Origin: Oscillospiraceae bacterium
GTDB lineage: Bacteria; Bacillota; Clostridia; Oscillospirales; Ruminococcaceae
Direction: 5' to 3'
Assembly: GCA_017887325.1 (NCBI GenBank)
Contig: JAGHIE010000002.1
Location: 248,001-312,000, forward strand
DNA: 64,000 bases
Positions within the stretch are counted from its first letter, which is position 1. Every line of letters begins with the position of its first letter. Both the position numbers and the translations under genes were made by a program. Shown one piece after another: positions 15,578 through 23,736 of the stretch. The notes under the pieces were generated by a model. That model was not told the origin of the DNA and did not search any database. It saw only the letters and a program-made list of their open reading frames with translations.

Positions 15578-16747
15578 ATGAATAAATTTATTAGATATTT
15601 TAAAGGTTGGGTTGAATTTGAACTAACTGGTGATTTTATTTCAGAATTCTTTCAAAATCTATCAGAATATAATATATCAATTTGGGACACTAATAAATCG
15701 TCAAAAATAATAACAGCTAAAACAAATATAAAAGATTACAAAATCGTTTCACAAATCGCTAAAAAAAGTAAAAATAAAACTAGAATTAAAAAGAAATACG
15801 GATTTCCTTTTAAAAAATACAAATATAGAAAAAGAATAGGACTTTTAATAGGAATTTGTTTTTCATTATTTTTTTTATTATTTAGTCAAAATTTTATATG
15901 GGAAATAAAATTTCCAGAATATGATACAAAAAAATTAGAATATCTAAAACACGAAATGGATGAATATGGTATAAAAGTTGGTGCTTATTATCATAATTTA
16001 AATTTTAAAAATATACAGCAAAATATTCTTAAAGAAAATCAAAATCTATCAAGAATATCATTCAATAGAAAAGGTACTACTTTAGAAGTAGAATTATCTC
16101 CTAGAGATAAAAATAACTACATTAACCAAAAAGATCCTTGTAATGTCGTTTCTGATAAAACTGCTCAAATAGTTTCCATAGATAATTATAACGGTGTAAA
16201 AGAAGTAAGACCTAAAGAAGTAGTTATGCCAGGAGATATATTAATAAGTGGAAAAGAGTTACTTCCAGATGGAGGATATAAAGCTGTTCACGCTGATGGA
16301 AAAATTATAGCAAATATATATTATAATTATACAATTTCATTCTCTTACAAACAAAAGGAAAAAAATTATATAGATACTAAAAAAAGATATAGTTTAGAAA
16401 TATTGAATTTTAAATTTCCTTTATATGTAAATTTTAAAATTAAAGATAACTATGATATAATCACTAATAAAAATCAATTAACTATATTTGGAATCAAACT
16501 TCCTATATATTTTACTTGTGATAACTATAAAATTTATGAAATGGTAGATAAAACATATACCAATAATGAAGCTATTGATAAAATAAAAAAATCGTTTGAT
16601 GAATATGAAAATACTGAATTACAAGGTGGTAAAATAATAGAGAAAAAAGACATAATAAATCAATCAGAAAATAAAATAAGTATAACTAGAAAATATATTG
16701 TTGAACAAGAAATCGGCAAAAAAGAACTATTGTCTACAAGTAACTAA
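15578..16747 (+). CDS. yqfD: Sporulation protein YqfD
   Basis: This 389-residue protein has a cytoplasmic N-terminal domain, a basic stretch (KKYGFPFKKYKYRKR, ending near residue 88), one membrane helix at about 89-108, then a large outer domain. The YqfD signature is seen in the KEVVMPGDILISG segment, where conserved beta strands act like a stage IV-type sporulation fold. In Bacillus it is a sigma-E gene linked to spore formation. It forms an operon with yqfC. No terminator separates it from phoH, but phoH has its own promoter. Confidence 0.9.
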   Translation: MNKFIRYFKGWVEFELTGDFISEFFQNLSEYNISIWDTNKSSKIITAKTNIKDYKIVSQIAKKSKNKTRIKKKYGFPFKKYKYRKRIGLLIGICFSLFFLLFSQNFIWEIKFPEYDTKKLEYLKHEMDEYGIKVGAYYHNLNFKNIQQNILKENQNLSRISFNRKGTTLEVELSPRDKNNYINQKDPCNVVSDKTAQIVSIDNYNGVKEVRPKEVVMPGDILISGKELLPDGGYKAVHADGKIIANIYYNYTISFSYKQKEKNYIDTKKRYSLEILNFKFPLYVNFKIKDNYDIITNKNQLTIFGIKLPIYFTCDNYKIYEMVDKTYTNNEAIDKIKKSFDEYENTELQGGKIIEKKDIINQSENKISITRKYIVEQEIGKKELLSTSN

Positions 16748-16788
16748 TTTACAAATTATAATAAACTGATTTTGTACATTTTGTCATC

Positions 16789-16816
16789 TTACAAAATATA
16801 TAAAATATGTTATAAT
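16789..16816 (+). promoter_or_regulatory. Sigma-A promoter for the phoH operon
   Basis: TTACAA, 16 bases and TATAAT lie about 85 bases before phoH. An AT-rich hairpin near 16829-16861 falls within the leader. Confidence 0.5.
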
Positions 16817-16900
16817 ATAAGACTAGGATATATATAATATAATTGTTTGAATTATATATACATTTAAAGTTATTAAACTAAAGAAAGGCTTTGTGGTATA

Positions 16901-17890
16901 GTGGAAGAAAAAATATTTAACATTGATAATACTGAATATATATCTCAAATATTTGGTAACTTTGATGCAAATATAAAAAAGCTAGAAAAAACATATGATG
17001 TTAAAATAGTTAATCGTGGGTGTGAAGTTAAAATAACTGGTAATACTGAAAATGTACAAAAAACCGAAAAAGTAATCTCTAGTTTAATATTACTTTTAGA
17101 AAAAGGGGAAAATATTACACAACAAAATCTAAATTATCTAGTTGATGTGTGTAATGAAGGACAAGATACTATTGCTAAAGCAAAAGAGGTAACTAATAGT
17201 GATTGTATTTGTATAACAACAAGTGGTAAGCCTGTAAAACCTAAAACCGTTGGTCAAAAAAAATATATAGATAGTATCAAAGATAATACTATTGTATTTG
17301 GAATTGGTCCAGCTGGTACCGGTAAAACCTATTTAGCTGTTGCAATGGCTGTCAAGGCTTTTAAAGCTCAAGAAATAAATAGGATAATCTTAACAAGACC
17401 TGCGGTAGAAGCAGGAGAGAGCTTAGGTTTTTTACCAGGAGATTTACAAACGAAGGTTGACCCATATTTAAGACCTTTGTATGATGCTCTTTTTGAAATG
17501 TTAGGGGAAGAATCTTTTCAAAAACATTTAGAAAAAGGGACAATTGAAGTAGCTCCACTTGCTTATATGAGAGGTAGAAGTTTGAACGACTCTTTCATAA
17601 TACTTGATGAAGCACAAAACACTACAAGAGAACAAATGAAAATGTTTTTAACAAGGCTAGGTTTTAATTCTAAGGCAGTTGTTACAGGAGATATTACTCA
17701 AATTGACTTGCCTTCTACAAAAAAATCTGGTTTGATTGAAGCAACTAGGATATTAAAAGGTGTTGAAGACATTGATATTATAAAATTCTCAGAAAAAGAT
17801 GTAGTTAGAAGTAAAATTGTTCAAGATATTATAAAAGCTTACGACAAGTATAATGACAAAAAAAGAAAGTTCAATGAAATCAAAAAATAA
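16901..17890 (+). CDS. phoH: PhoH family NTPase
   Basis: This 329-residue protein has an N-terminal KH-like RNA-binding region followed by a P-loop ATPase domain. Walker A GPAGTGKT is at 136-143, then LTRPAVEAGESLGFLPGD and the Walker B-like FIILDEAQN. The family is thought to act in RNA metabolism and often pairs with YbeY. The GTG start at 16901 is used because no ATG is near and AAAGG lies about 12 bases upstream, a slightly long gap. Its stop codon overlaps an upstream in-frame ATG of ybeY. Confidence 0.93.
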   Translation: MEEKIFNIDNTEYISQIFGNFDANIKKLEKTYDVKIVNRGCEVKITGNTENVQKTEKVISSLILLLEKGENITQQNLNYLVDVCNEGQDTIAKAKEVTNSDCICITTSGKPVKPKTVGQKKYIDSIKDNTIVFGIGPAGTGKTYLAVAMAVKAFKAQEINRIILTRPAVEAGESLGFLPGDLQTKVDPYLRPLYDALFEMLGEESFQKHLEKGTIEVAPLAYMRGRSLNDSFIILDEAQNTTREQMKMFLTRLGFNSKAVVTGDITQIDLPSTKKSGLIEATRILKGVEDIDIIKFSEKDVVRSKIVQDIIKAYDKYNDKKRKFNEIKK

Positions 17891-17934
17891 TGGCTGTAAT
17901 AACATTACATTTAATTGGAAAGGGTAAGATTTTT

Positions 17935-18438
17935 ATGGCAAAAGTCAAAGTATTAATTAAAAACACTCAAAAAGATGTAAAAATTCCAACAGGAATAAGG
18001 TTATTAATCCGTCGTTGTTGTAATGCAGTACTACTTTGTGAAGAAATAAAAGGTGAAGCCGAAGTAAGCGTCAGCTTTGTAAACAACGAACAAATTCACG
18101 AACTAAATAAAAAATATAGAAATATTGATAGACCTACTGATGTTTTATCATTTCCTTTATTACAAGCAGAAGAATTTAACAATTTAACTGATGAAGACAA
18201 TTTTGCAATAGGAGATATTGTTATTTCTGTAGAAAAAGCTATGGAACAAGCAGAATTATATGGACATACAATTCAAAGAGAAATTGCATTCTTAACAGTT
18301 CACTCTATGTTACACTTATTAGGATACGATCATGAAGATGGTGGTTTACAAGCTGTACAAATGAGAGAAAAAGAAGAAAAAGTTTTATTAAAGTTAGGAT
18401 TACCTAGAGGCGCTAGTTATGTGCTAGAAGATAAGTAA
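17935..18438 (+). CDS. ybeY: Endoribonuclease YbeY
   Basis: This 167-residue metalloprotein is an rRNA-processing and ribosome quality-control factor. The zinc-binding motif HSMLHLLGYDHE gives the HxxxHxxxxxH ligands. The family segment RPTDVLSFPL is present. I chose the ATG at 17935, preceded by AAAGGG, over an in-frame ATG at 17890 that abuts the phoH stop, because this length fits the family. The c-di-AMP phosphodiesterase gene pgpH, which lies between phoH and ybeY in Bacillus, is absent. Confidence 0.94.
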   Translation: MAKVKVLIKNTQKDVKIPTGIRLLIRRCCNAVLLCEEIKGEAEVSVSFVNNEQIHELNKKYRNIDRPTDVLSFPLLQAEEFNNLTDEDNFAIGDIVISVEKAMEQAELYGHTIQREIAFLTVHSMLHLLGYDHEDGGLQAVQMREKEEKVLLKLGLPRGASYVLEDK

Positions 18439-18936
18439 ATGAAACAAAGAATACAAAATCATAAAAAAGAAATATATAATTTAGCAAAAAGCTTTTCATA
18501 CGCTTTTAAGGGACTTAAATTTGCTATTGATAATGAAAGAAATATGAGAATTCATTTAATAGCAAGTTTATTTGTCGTGCAATTTGGTTTTTTATATGAT
18601 CTTAAAACATATCAATGGATATATATATCAATTGTAATAGGACTAGTTATTACAGCAGAATTGGTCAATACTGCAATAGAAGCTCTTGTTAATATGCAAA
18701 CACAAAGTTATACTCCTTTAGCAAAAATAGCTAAAGATGTGGCCGCTGGAGCAGTTGTTGTAATGGCATTAGTGGCTATAATAGTGGCTCTTATAACATT
18801 TAATGATATTAATAAAATAAAAGACATAGTATATTTTATTTTTTCTAATATTATCTCTCTATCTATATTCATTATAGAATTGGTATTATCTGTATTTTTT
18901 ATATTTAGTTGGAACAAACGAGCATTATGGAAATAA
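18439..18936 (+). CDS. dgkA: Undecaprenol/diacylglycerol kinase with C-terminal membrane extension
   Basis: This small membrane kinase starts directly after the ybeY stop codon, implying coupled translation. The family motifs SFSYAFKGLKFAIDNERNMRIHL and the active-site helix AELVNTAIEALVN are intact. Gram-positive members phosphorylate undecaprenol or diacylglycerol, returning lipid carrier or LTA-derived diacylglycerol to use. At 165 residues it is longer than the usual 120-135. The extra C-terminal segment has one long hydrophobic stretch or a helical hairpin (about 130-160), the purpose of which I cannot state. Confidence 0.9.
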   Translation: MKQRIQNHKKEIYNLAKSFSYAFKGLKFAIDNERNMRIHLIASLFVVQFGFLYDLKTYQWIYISIVIGLVITAELVNTAIEALVNMQTQSYTPLAKIAKDVAAGAVVVMALVAIIVALITFNDINKIKDIVYFIFSNIISLSIFIIELVLSVFFIFSWNKRALWK

Positions 18937-18968
18937 TTTTATATTTTAATTAATAAAAGGAGAATTCA

Positions 18969-19868
18969 ATGAATACTAAAACAGGATTTATTGCAATAGT
19001 TGGAAAACCTAATGTAGGAAAATCATCTTTATTAAACAATCTTTTAGGCGAAAAAATTGCTATTGTAACTAGTAAGCCTCAAACAACAAGAACAAAGATA
19101 ACAGGTGTATTAACAAAAGAAGAAAAACAATATGTATTTATTGATACTCCTGGATTACATAAAGCAAAAAATAAATTGGGCGACAATATGGTAAAAGCTG
19201 TTAATACATCATTAAGAGATATAGATGAAGTATTATTAGTTGTTGAACCAATGGGAAATATCAATAAATCTGAATTAGATTTAATTGAATTAATTAAAAA
19301 ACAACAATTACCTTGTGCTTTGATAATAAACAAAATAGATTTATTGAAAGATAAAGAAAGTTTAATTAATAGAATTAATGAGTTTACTGCTTTACATAAT
19401 TTTGATGCTGTTATTCCTATAAGTGTCTTAAATAATGATGGGGTAGATAGAGTTTTCCATGAATTAGACAAGCATCTAGTAGAAAGTGTGCACTTTTTCC
19501 CTGATGATACTTTAACTGATCAACCTGAAAGAGTTATTGTTGCAGAAAGATTAAGAGAAAAAATTCTTTTAAATATGCAACAAGAAATACCTCATGGTAC
19601 AGCTGTTGTAATTGAAAGAATGAGAGAAAGAGAAGATAAAAATATAATAGATATTGATGCAACAATTTATTGTGAAAGAGCTACTCATAAAGGAATGATT
19701 ATCGGAAAAGGTGGAAAAGTTCTTAAAAAAATAGCTTCAGAAGCAAGATCAGATATTGAATCTTTTTTAGACTGTAAAATTAATTTGCAATGTTGGGTTA
19801 AAGTTAAAGAAGATTGGCGAAATAAAGATGGATTAATTACAAATTTTGGATTATCTTTTAAAGAATAA
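18969..19868 (+). CDS. era: GTPase Era
   Basis: This 299-residue essential GTPase helps mature the 16S rRNA 3' end and the 30S subunit. G motifs are clear: GKPNVGKS (G1), DTPG (G3) and NKID (G4). The C-terminal KH domain includes GMIIGKGGKVLKKIA. It follows dgkA by 32 bases with AAGGAG, in the order ybeY-dgkA-era-yqzL-recO known from Bacillus, except that cdd is absent. Confidence 0.97.
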   Translation: MNTKTGFIAIVGKPNVGKSSLLNNLLGEKIAIVTSKPQTTRTKITGVLTKEEKQYVFIDTPGLHKAKNKLGDNMVKAVNTSLRDIDEVLLVVEPMGNINKSELDLIELIKKQQLPCALIINKIDLLKDKESLINRINEFTALHNFDAVIPISVLNNDGVDRVFHELDKHLVESVHFFPDDTLTDQPERVIVAERLREKILLNMQQEIPHGTAVVIERMREREDKNIIDIDATIYCERATHKGMIIGKGGKVLKKIASEARSDIESFLDCKINLQCWVKVKEDWRNKDGLITNFGLSFKE

Positions 19869-19938
19869 TTTTTCATATAATATTTATCATAAGATTGCTT
19901 ATAATAATATTATATTAATTATAAGGTAAGTGATAGAT

Positions 19939-20052
19939 ATGAAAAATATAAATGATAAAGATATTCTTAATGCTTGGAAAAAATTTGAACAATCTGGAAA
20001 AATAATAGATTATATTGAATATGTAAAACTAAATGATTTTTTAGAAAGGTAA
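19939..20052 (+). CDS. YqzL-like small protein
   Basis: This is a 37-residue peptide lying between era and recO. The pattern W-xx-F-xx-SG-xI-xx-Y-I-x-Y-xx-L matches the short YqzL family found at this position across Firmicutes. Function is unknown; the tiny size and fixed location suggest a conserved accessory of the era-recO cluster. Its ribosome binding site is AAGGTAAGTG. The end of the gene carries the AGAAAGG that serves recO. Confidence 0.8.
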   Translation: MKNINDKDILNAWKKFEQSGKIIDYIEYVKLNDFLER

Positions 20053-20059
20053 ATACTTT

Positions 20060-20836
20060 ATGATTATCAAAACAAAAGGTATTGTATTAAATCAAAGAAA
20101 TATAGGTGACAATGATAAAGTAATAACAATCCTATCTAAAGATTATGGTATTATAGAAGCCATTGCAAATGGATTAAAACAAAAAAATAGTAGATTAGCA
20201 GCTTCTACACAACCATTATGTTATGCTGAATTCTGCATATTCAAAGGTAAAAAATATAATTCTATAAATAGCGCAGAAATTGAAAATTTGTTTTATGATT
20301 TAAGATTAGACGTTGTAAAGCTTTCTTTAGCTGTATATTTATGTGATTTAACTGCATCTATAACTCTTAATAACGACAGCTCTTGGGTTTACTTAAGATT
20401 ATTATTAAACACATTATCTCTTTTAGAAAAAAACAAAAAAGATGAAAGATTATTAAAATCTATTTTTGAATTAAAAATTCTTTCTTTAGCTGGATTTATG
20501 CCAGATTTAGTGTGTTGTAACCAATGTGGAATATATGAGGACAAGCTTATGTATTTTCTACCAGTAGAATCAAAACTAATCTGTTCTAAATGTATAGAAA
20601 TGATTCCTGAAACAATTATTTCTATACCTGCACCTCTACCTGTTGTATCTGCAATGAGACATATTATATACTCTGAAGATAATAAAATATTCAATTTTAA
20701 TGTAAAGAGTAAAACTTTACAACAATTAAATTTAATTACTGAATATTTTGTGTTATCGCATATAGAAAGAACTTTTAAATCATTAGATATGTATAAAAAA
20801 ATGTATGCACAATTAAACAATGATTATAATACATAA
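20060..20836 (+). CDS. recO: DNA repair protein RecO
   Basis: This 258-residue protein loads RecA on SSB-coated DNA with RecR. The N-terminal OB fold begins IKTKGIVLNQRNIGDNDKVI. The C-terminal region has a zinc site with CNQC at 153-156 and CSKC at 175-178. Length is normal. It starts seven bases after the yqzL-like stop codon, so the two are coupled. Confidence 0.94.
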   Translation: MIIKTKGIVLNQRNIGDNDKVITILSKDYGIIEAIANGLKQKNSRLAASTQPLCYAEFCIFKGKKYNSINSAEIENLFYDLRLDVVKLSLAVYLCDLTASITLNNDSSWVYLRLLLNTLSLLEKNKKDERLLKSIFELKILSLAGFMPDLVCCNQCGIYEDKLMYFLPVESKLICSKCIEMIPETIISIPAPLPVVSAMRHIIYSEDNKIFNFNVKSKTLQQLNLITEYFVLSHIERTFKSLDMYKKMYAQLNNDYNT

Positions 20837-20853
20837 AAAGAATTGGTGGTATT

Positions 20854-23235
20854 ATGTATATAGATGAAAAATATTGTAAAACGTTAGAACTTGATAAAAT
20901 ATTACATGAATTAGCAGAATTAACTTGTTGTGAATATGCCTATGAAAAAGCACTAAAAATAAAACCATTTACAGCGTTAAGTATTGTTAAGGATGAAGTT
21001 AATAAAGCAAATGATGCTTTATTACTATCATCTCAATATGGTTCTCCTACTTTTAGCAATTTAAAAAACCCAAAAGAATTTATAAAAATAGCTAAAGCCG
21101 GAGGTATGTTAACTTTACGTAACTTTTTAAATATAGCAGATGTTTTAAGACAAACTAGACTTTTATTAGAATGGTATAGACAATGTGAAAGTATAGATAA
21201 TAGTCTTAAAGAACTTTTTTCTCATTTAGAACCAAACTTTAATTTAGAAAAGAAAATAAAATCAATAGTTATATCTGATGAACTAATTGACGACTTTGCT
21301 AGTAACGAATTAGCTGATATTAGAAGAAAAATAAAATCTAAACAAGCAAAAGCTAAAGAAAGTATGGATAAGATTATTAGATCTTCAAAGTACCAAAAAG
21401 CATTGCAAGATAACATTATTACCATAAGAGATGGTAGATTTGTTATTCCTGTTAAAGCTGAATATAAATCAGAAATACCTGGTTTAGTACATGATACTTC
21501 TTCTAGTGGTGCAACTTTATTTGTTGAACCTATGAGTGTAGTAGAAGCTAACAATGATATAAAAGTTTTACAAATCAAAGAAAAACAAGAAATTGAAAGA
21601 ATTTTATATGAGCTATCTGCTATTTGTGCAGAAAATAGTGAAAATATAATTAATAATTTCGAAGTTATAGTTATACTTAATTTGTATTTTGCAAAAGCTA
21701 ATTTAGCTGTAAAAATGGATGCAACTATGCCTAATATCGTTTCTGATGGGAAAATAGTTTTAAACAAAGCTCGTCATCCATTAATTGATAAAAATGTAGT
21801 AGTTCCTATTACTGTGTCTTTAGGAGATACATATAGTACTTTAGTAATTACTGGTCCTAATACAGGTGGTAAAACAGTAACACTAAAAACAATAGGTTTA
21901 CTTTCTCTTATGACTATGTGTGGACTATTAATTCCTGTTGGAAATGATAGTACAATATCTATATTTAAAAAAGTTTTAGTTGATATAGGTGATGAACAAA
22001 GTATAGAACAAAATCTATCTACTTTTTCATCTCATATGACTAATATTATTTCTATACTAAATAATGCTGATAATAAAACACTAGTATTAGTTGACGAACT
22101 TGGTTCTGGTACTGACCCTATAGAAGGTGCCGCAATTGCAATTTCTATCTTAGAAAACCTAAAACAAAAAGGATGTATTGTTGGTGCAACTACACACTAT
22201 TCTGAATTAAAAACATACGCTATTGAAACAGAAAACGTTGAAAATGCTTGTTGTGAATTTGATGTAAAAACATTAAAACCAACATATAAACTTTTAATAG
22301 GAGTTCCTGGAAAATCAAATGCTTTTGCAATTTCTAGAAGACTTGGATTGGATGAAAATGTTTTAACATATGCAGAAACACTTATTTCAAATGAAGATAA
22401 AAATTTAGAAAATATCATTGATAATCTTGAAAAATCTAGACAAGAGTATGAAGAAAAACTTAATGAATATAACCAAAAATTATTTGAGTTTAATACTAGA
22501 TTTAAAAGTATGGAAGAAGAAAAATCAAAGATAGAAAAAGAAAAAAATCATATAATTGAAAATGCAAGAGATAAAGCTCGTAAAATAGTTGAAAATGTAA
22601 AATTACAATCAGAACTCATAATAAAAGAACTTGATGAAATAAAAAAACAAAAAGAAAATGATGATTTTATAAACAAATTATCTTCTACAAAATCAAAAAT
22701 CAGAGGAAAGGTAGATGCTTTACACAGTGAAGCAAACCCTGTTTCTAAAAGGACTAACGACGGATATAAATTACCTAGAAAACTTAAAATAGGTGATTCT
22801 GTATTAGTTTATGATATTGATAAAAAAGGGGTAGTTTCATCTTTACCTAAATCTGGTGATACCGTTGAAGTTAGAGTTGGTATCATGAAAATGCGTGTAA
22901 AGCTTTCTAATTTACGCTTGATCGAAGAAAAAAATCCATATAAACCTGACACAAAAGTTATGAGAACTATAAGTAAGAAAGCTGTAAAAAGTGGTGCTAA
23001 TGAACTAGACTTAAGAGGTCAAACAGTTGAAGAAGCTTTATTAGAAGTTGATTTATTTATAGACAGATCTTTAATGAGCCATTTAGATTATATAACAATA
23101 ATTCACGGAAAAGGTACTGGCGCATTAAGAAAAGCTATTCATGCTCACTTAAAATCACATAAAAATATTAAATCATTTAGATTAGGTGTTTTCGGTGAAG
23201 GTGAAGCAGGTGTTACAATAGCTGAATTAAAGTAA
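20854..23235 (+). CDS. mutS2: Endonuclease MutS2
   Basis: This 793-residue protein has the MutS core and clamp without a mismatch-recognition domain. Walker A GPNTGGKT is at 334-341, followed by the ABC-type signature near LSTFSSHM and the Walker B LVLVDELGSGTDP. A coiled-coil follows (about 510-620). The C-terminal Smr domain holds LDLRGQTVEEAL and HGKGTGALR, the nuclease motifs. In Bacillus MutS2 is now known to act on collided ribosomes, and in other species it limits recombination. It follows recO by 17 bases with only a GGTGG ribosome binding site. Confidence 0.97.
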   Translation: MYIDEKYCKTLELDKILHELAELTCCEYAYEKALKIKPFTALSIVKDEVNKANDALLLSSQYGSPTFSNLKNPKEFIKIAKAGGMLTLRNFLNIADVLRQTRLLLEWYRQCESIDNSLKELFSHLEPNFNLEKKIKSIVISDELIDDFASNELADIRRKIKSKQAKAKESMDKIIRSSKYQKALQDNIITIRDGRFVIPVKAEYKSEIPGLVHDTSSSGATLFVEPMSVVEANNDIKVLQIKEKQEIERILYELSAICAENSENIINNFEVIVILNLYFAKANLAVKMDATMPNIVSDGKIVLNKARHPLIDKNVVVPITVSLGDTYSTLVITGPNTGGKTVTLKTIGLLSLMTMCGLLIPVGNDSTISIFKKVLVDIGDEQSIEQNLSTFSSHMTNIISILNNADNKTLVLVDELGSGTDPIEGAAIAISILENLKQKGCIVGATTHYSELKTYAIETENVENACCEFDVKTLKPTYKLLIGVPGKSNAFAISRRLGLDENVLTYAETLISNEDKNLENIIDNLEKSRQEYEEKLNEYNQKLFEFNTRFKSMEEEKSKIEKEKNHIIENARDKARKIVENVKLQSELIIKELDEIKKQKENDDFINKLSSTKSKIRGKVDALHSEANPVSKRTNDGYKLPRKLKIGDSVLVYDIDKKGVVSSLPKSGDTVEVRVGIMKMRVKLSNLRLIEEKNPYKPDTKVMRTISKKAVKSGANELDLRGQTVEEALLEVDLFIDRSLMSHLDYITIIHGKGTGALRKAIHAHLKSHKNIKSFRLGVFGEGEAGVTIAELK

Positions 23236-23261
23236 TAATCTTTACATTTAAAACATACAAT
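23233..23261 (+). promoter_or_regulatory. Sigma-E-type promoter for the ylmC-like gene
   Basis: TAATAAT, 14 bases and a perfect CATACAAT match the sigma-E pattern at six of seven and eight of eight positions. The -35 overlaps the mutS2 stop codon. A 9-bp hairpin at 23285-23307 lies in the leader. Confidence 0.65.
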
Positions 23262-23333
23262 TAAATATGATTATTCTTATTGATAGGGACGAAGAATATT
23301 CGTCTCTAAATCTGTTTATGATGGGTGTTTTTT

Positions 23334-23630
23334 ATGTTATTTAATTTTGAAGATTTAAAAAAGAAAGAAATTATCTGTGTAAAAGATGGATATAAAATAG
23401 GATATGTAGATGATTTAGTAATTGATAGTGATTCATATACTATCAAGTCATTTATATGTTATGGCAAGAATAGCTTTTTAGGGTTATTTAAAAAAACACA
23501 AGATATCGTTATTTCTTGTGACAAAATAGAAATTATAGGTGAAGACATTATTTTAATTAAAGATTATGATAAAAATAGTTTTGAGCATAGAAAAAAGAAT
23601 AAACTATTATCATTATTTTTTGAAGACTAA
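23334..23630 (+). CDS. YlmC/YmxH family sporulation protein (PRC-barrel)
   Basis: This 98-residue protein is a single PRC-barrel-like domain. LFNFEDLKKKEIICVKDGYKIGYVDDLVID is the typical beginning of the YlmC/YmxH family. The family is restricted to spore formers and counted among sporulation proteins, but its role is unknown. The ATG at 23334, seven bases after GATGGGTG, is preferred to the GTG three codons earlier. The sigma-E-type promoter upstream gives independent support for mother-cell use. Confidence 0.85.
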   Translation: MLFNFEDLKKKEIICVKDGYKIGYVDDLVIDSDSYTIKSFICYGKNSFLGLFKKTQDIVISCDKIEIIGEDIILIKDYDKNSFEHRKKNKLLSLFFED

Positions 23631-23652
23631 TCTTCTTTTTATTACATAAAGC

Positions 23653-23681
23653 TTGACTTTTAGACAAAAAAAAAGCATAAT
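23653..23681 (+). promoter_or_regulatory. Sigma-A promoter for the SipW-like membrane protein
   Basis: TTGACT, 17 bases and CATAAT precede the gene with a leader of about 50 bases. Confidence 0.6.
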
Positions 23682-23736
23682 ATATATTGATATGTAATTA
23701 CAAAATACAAAATCTTATTGTATTTGGAGGTTAAGT

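Noticed and set aside
17890-17934. Upstream ATG for ybeY overlapping the phoH stop
   Set aside because: It would add 15 residues not typical of YbeY and has no ribosome binding site; the ATG at 17935 has both.
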